DNA from: Phlebopus portentosus
Taxonomy: Eukaryota > Basidiomycota > Agaricomycetes > Boletales > Boletinellaceae
Direction of reading: 5' to 3'
NCBI GenBank assembly: GCA_037892935.1
Contig: JAYXKI010000010.1
Coordinates: 434,001 to 498,000 of the forward strand
Length of the DNA: 64,000 bases
This document shows, in pieces, positions 62,439 to 64,000 of this stretch. The notes below the pieces were generated by a model. The model was given only the letters and a program-made list of their open reading frames with translations. It was not told where the DNA came from and did not search any database. Each line of letters opens with the position of its first letter. The first letter of the stretch is position 1. Position numbers and translations under genes: made by a program.

Positions 62439-64000
62439 CTAGACTTTTTCGTCCGTGTGATGCTCGACCACCTCCTTTTCGTCTAATGCATCGAGCTTGT
62501 TGTGGTCTGCAGTGTGGATGTTCTCAGCCAGGAGCTTGCGGCGCATGCGGTTGCTCGTGAGCGGCGAGGAGTGCATGTACAGAAGGTCGATCTGCTCCAA
62601 CGACAGGCCCTTCGTCTCAGGAATGAAGAAGAATGCGAAAATGATGCAGCAGAAACAAGTCGATCCCCATATAAAGAACACTTTGGCTTGAAGGTTCGCA
62701 TGGTCTGCATCGACGAGGTATGGCGTCGCGTAACTGATACCGAAGTTCCAGAGCCAGTTGGATGCAGCGGCAAAGGACATGCCCTTGGCACGGACGTTCA
62801 GAGGGAAGATCTCGCCGGTGACCACCCAAGCAATTGGCCCCCAGGTAGACGCGAAGAAAGCGATGTAAATGCAACTAATCGCAAAAACGTCAATTTTACA
62901 TCCAAATGGCATGCGTAACATGAAGGTCAGGTACTCACACAAATGCTACAAGCACCTTCTGTCCCGCAGTGTTGCTCTGAGGTACAGTAACGCCGGCGAT
63001 GGCAACGATAAATTCGCACACACACATTCCGATAGCACCGCCGATTAAGAGTGTCCTGCGGCCAAACCGTTCGACACCCCACATGCCGGGAAGAGTCATG
63101 AATACGTTGACGATGTTTGTGGCAACAGTGATGAGGAATGCGTTGCTGATACCCGCGTTTTGAAAGAATGTCGTGCCAAAGTAGAAAATGAAGTTGATAC
63201 CGGTGAGCTGTTGCCACGCTTGGAGTGCCATGCAAGAGCAGACACGGAAACAGATTTTGTTCGGCTCGCCAACTTTGAAGCAATCAAGGTAAGTCGAATT
63301 ACCGAGTCTACGGAATTGAATAATCAGCCCCATCAAATGTTAAAACACAATGTTAATTATAGATACGTACAGCCTCTCTTCCTCGAGAGTGGTTCGAATG
63401 TCGTTCAAGTCGTCAACTACAGACTGGTCCTCGGGAGGAGCACCTGTAAGTCGACTCAGAGCTCGCGCAGCATCGGCATCACGACCCTTCTTAATGAGCC
63501 AACGTGGCGATTCAGGCAAGATCGCCATTCCAGATGCGAGGACGAACGCCCAGATGAACTGGATGGAGATGGGAATTCGCCAGGCGGAGTGGTCAGCACG
63601 GTTTTCGGTCGCATTGTTGATGACGGCGGCGAGCAAGAGACCAATGGTAATGGCCCATTGGTAGCCAGAAACGATGGCACCACGAATCCATTTTGGTGAG
63701 CTAGAAAAAAATAATAAATTAGAATTCCGCCAAGAAAAACTCGTGATATTAATCCGGTATCCAGAACAGGAAAAGCGCTATGATCGACGCTATTCGAAAA
63801 TAGGTGCCAAGATGACCAAGATGTATAAATAAAGCCGCGAAAAAGCGTCCGTGAGAATACGAGAAGTGCAGAGCAGAAAGAACGGAGGTAGGAGTCGACT
63901 ACGGAAGATTCAGGATGGGAACACTCACCATTCCGATTGATACATAGGAACAAGGACCGATACTTGACCAACACCGATACCAGCGACTACACGACCGACA
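62439..64000 (-). CDS. MFS sugar transporter (5' partial)
   Basis: Proton-coupled or facilitative hexose carrier of the sugar porter family in the plasma membrane. The gene runs off the right edge; the visible part starts inside VGRVVAGIGVGQVS. Diagnostic motifs are PESPRWLIKKGR (the PESPR signature, about 63485-63530), WQQLTGINFIFYFGTTFF (about 63165-63220), GVERFGRRTLLIGG (about 63040-63085), STWGPIAWVVTGEIFPLNVRAKG (about 62785-62855) and FFIPETKGLSLEQID (about 62590-62640, the PETKG signature). The stop is at 62439-62441. Introns are at about 63703-63926 (long), 63271-63371 and 62879-62938. Substrate cannot be told from sequence. Confidence 0.94.

Overview
The window is nuclear DNA of a filamentous fungus, almost certainly a basidiomycete of the Agaricomycetes. 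Genes are dense and cut by many short introns (mostly 45-70 nt, GT-AG, often with a CTGAC-like branch site). The gene set is fungal: Rpb4, Dbp9, Tim44, cytochrome c heme lyase, a ~160-residue fungal tropomyosin, a UPF0662/DUF2408 protein, a GH47 mannosidase, Gut1-type glycerol kinase and an MFS sugar transporter. All calls come from reading translations and splice sites by eye; no search was run.

Layout. 0-5.6 kb: an ELMO/CED-12 protein (5' end outside the window) and methylenetetrahydrofolate reductase. 5.6-9.7 kb: a gene-poor stretch with an A27 tract, a small tandem repeat and a 313-bp near-perfect palindrome with CACTA ends and an AAT target duplication. 9.7-17 kb: a RING-H2/PH/vWA protein with the architecture of the yeast mating scaffolds Ste5 and Far1, then tRNA pseudouridine synthase PUS1. 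17.4-20.4 kb (minus): an unusual 15-exon gene in which every intron is phase 2 and a three-exon cassette is repeated three times, then RPB4. 20.9-31.8 kb (minus): ER/Golgi alpha-1,2-mannosidase, glycerol kinase, two diverged copies of a small gene, and the DEAD-box helicase DBP9.

32.2-38 kb: a tandem ~2.8 kb duplication, each copy carrying a two-finger zinc-finger gene on the minus strand. 38.8-50.8 kb: a large disordered protein, TIM44, MsrB, tropomyosin, a UPF0662 protein and cytochrome c heme lyase. 52.5-58.7 kb: a second cluster of the same zinc-finger family on the plus strand, with one nearly complete gene (one reading-frame break) and at least four degraded copies. 59-62.4 kb is mostly unassigned, and a sugar transporter runs off the right edge.

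The most interesting content is the zinc-finger family. Every full copy has a wide first finger (C-x9-C-x12-H-x3-H), a second C2H2 finger, an intron at a fixed position inside a WWWP motif, and usually a basic C-terminal tail. It seems to have expanded locally by segmental duplication followed by decay. The all-phase-2 exon-cassette gene and the CACTA-type palindrome come next.
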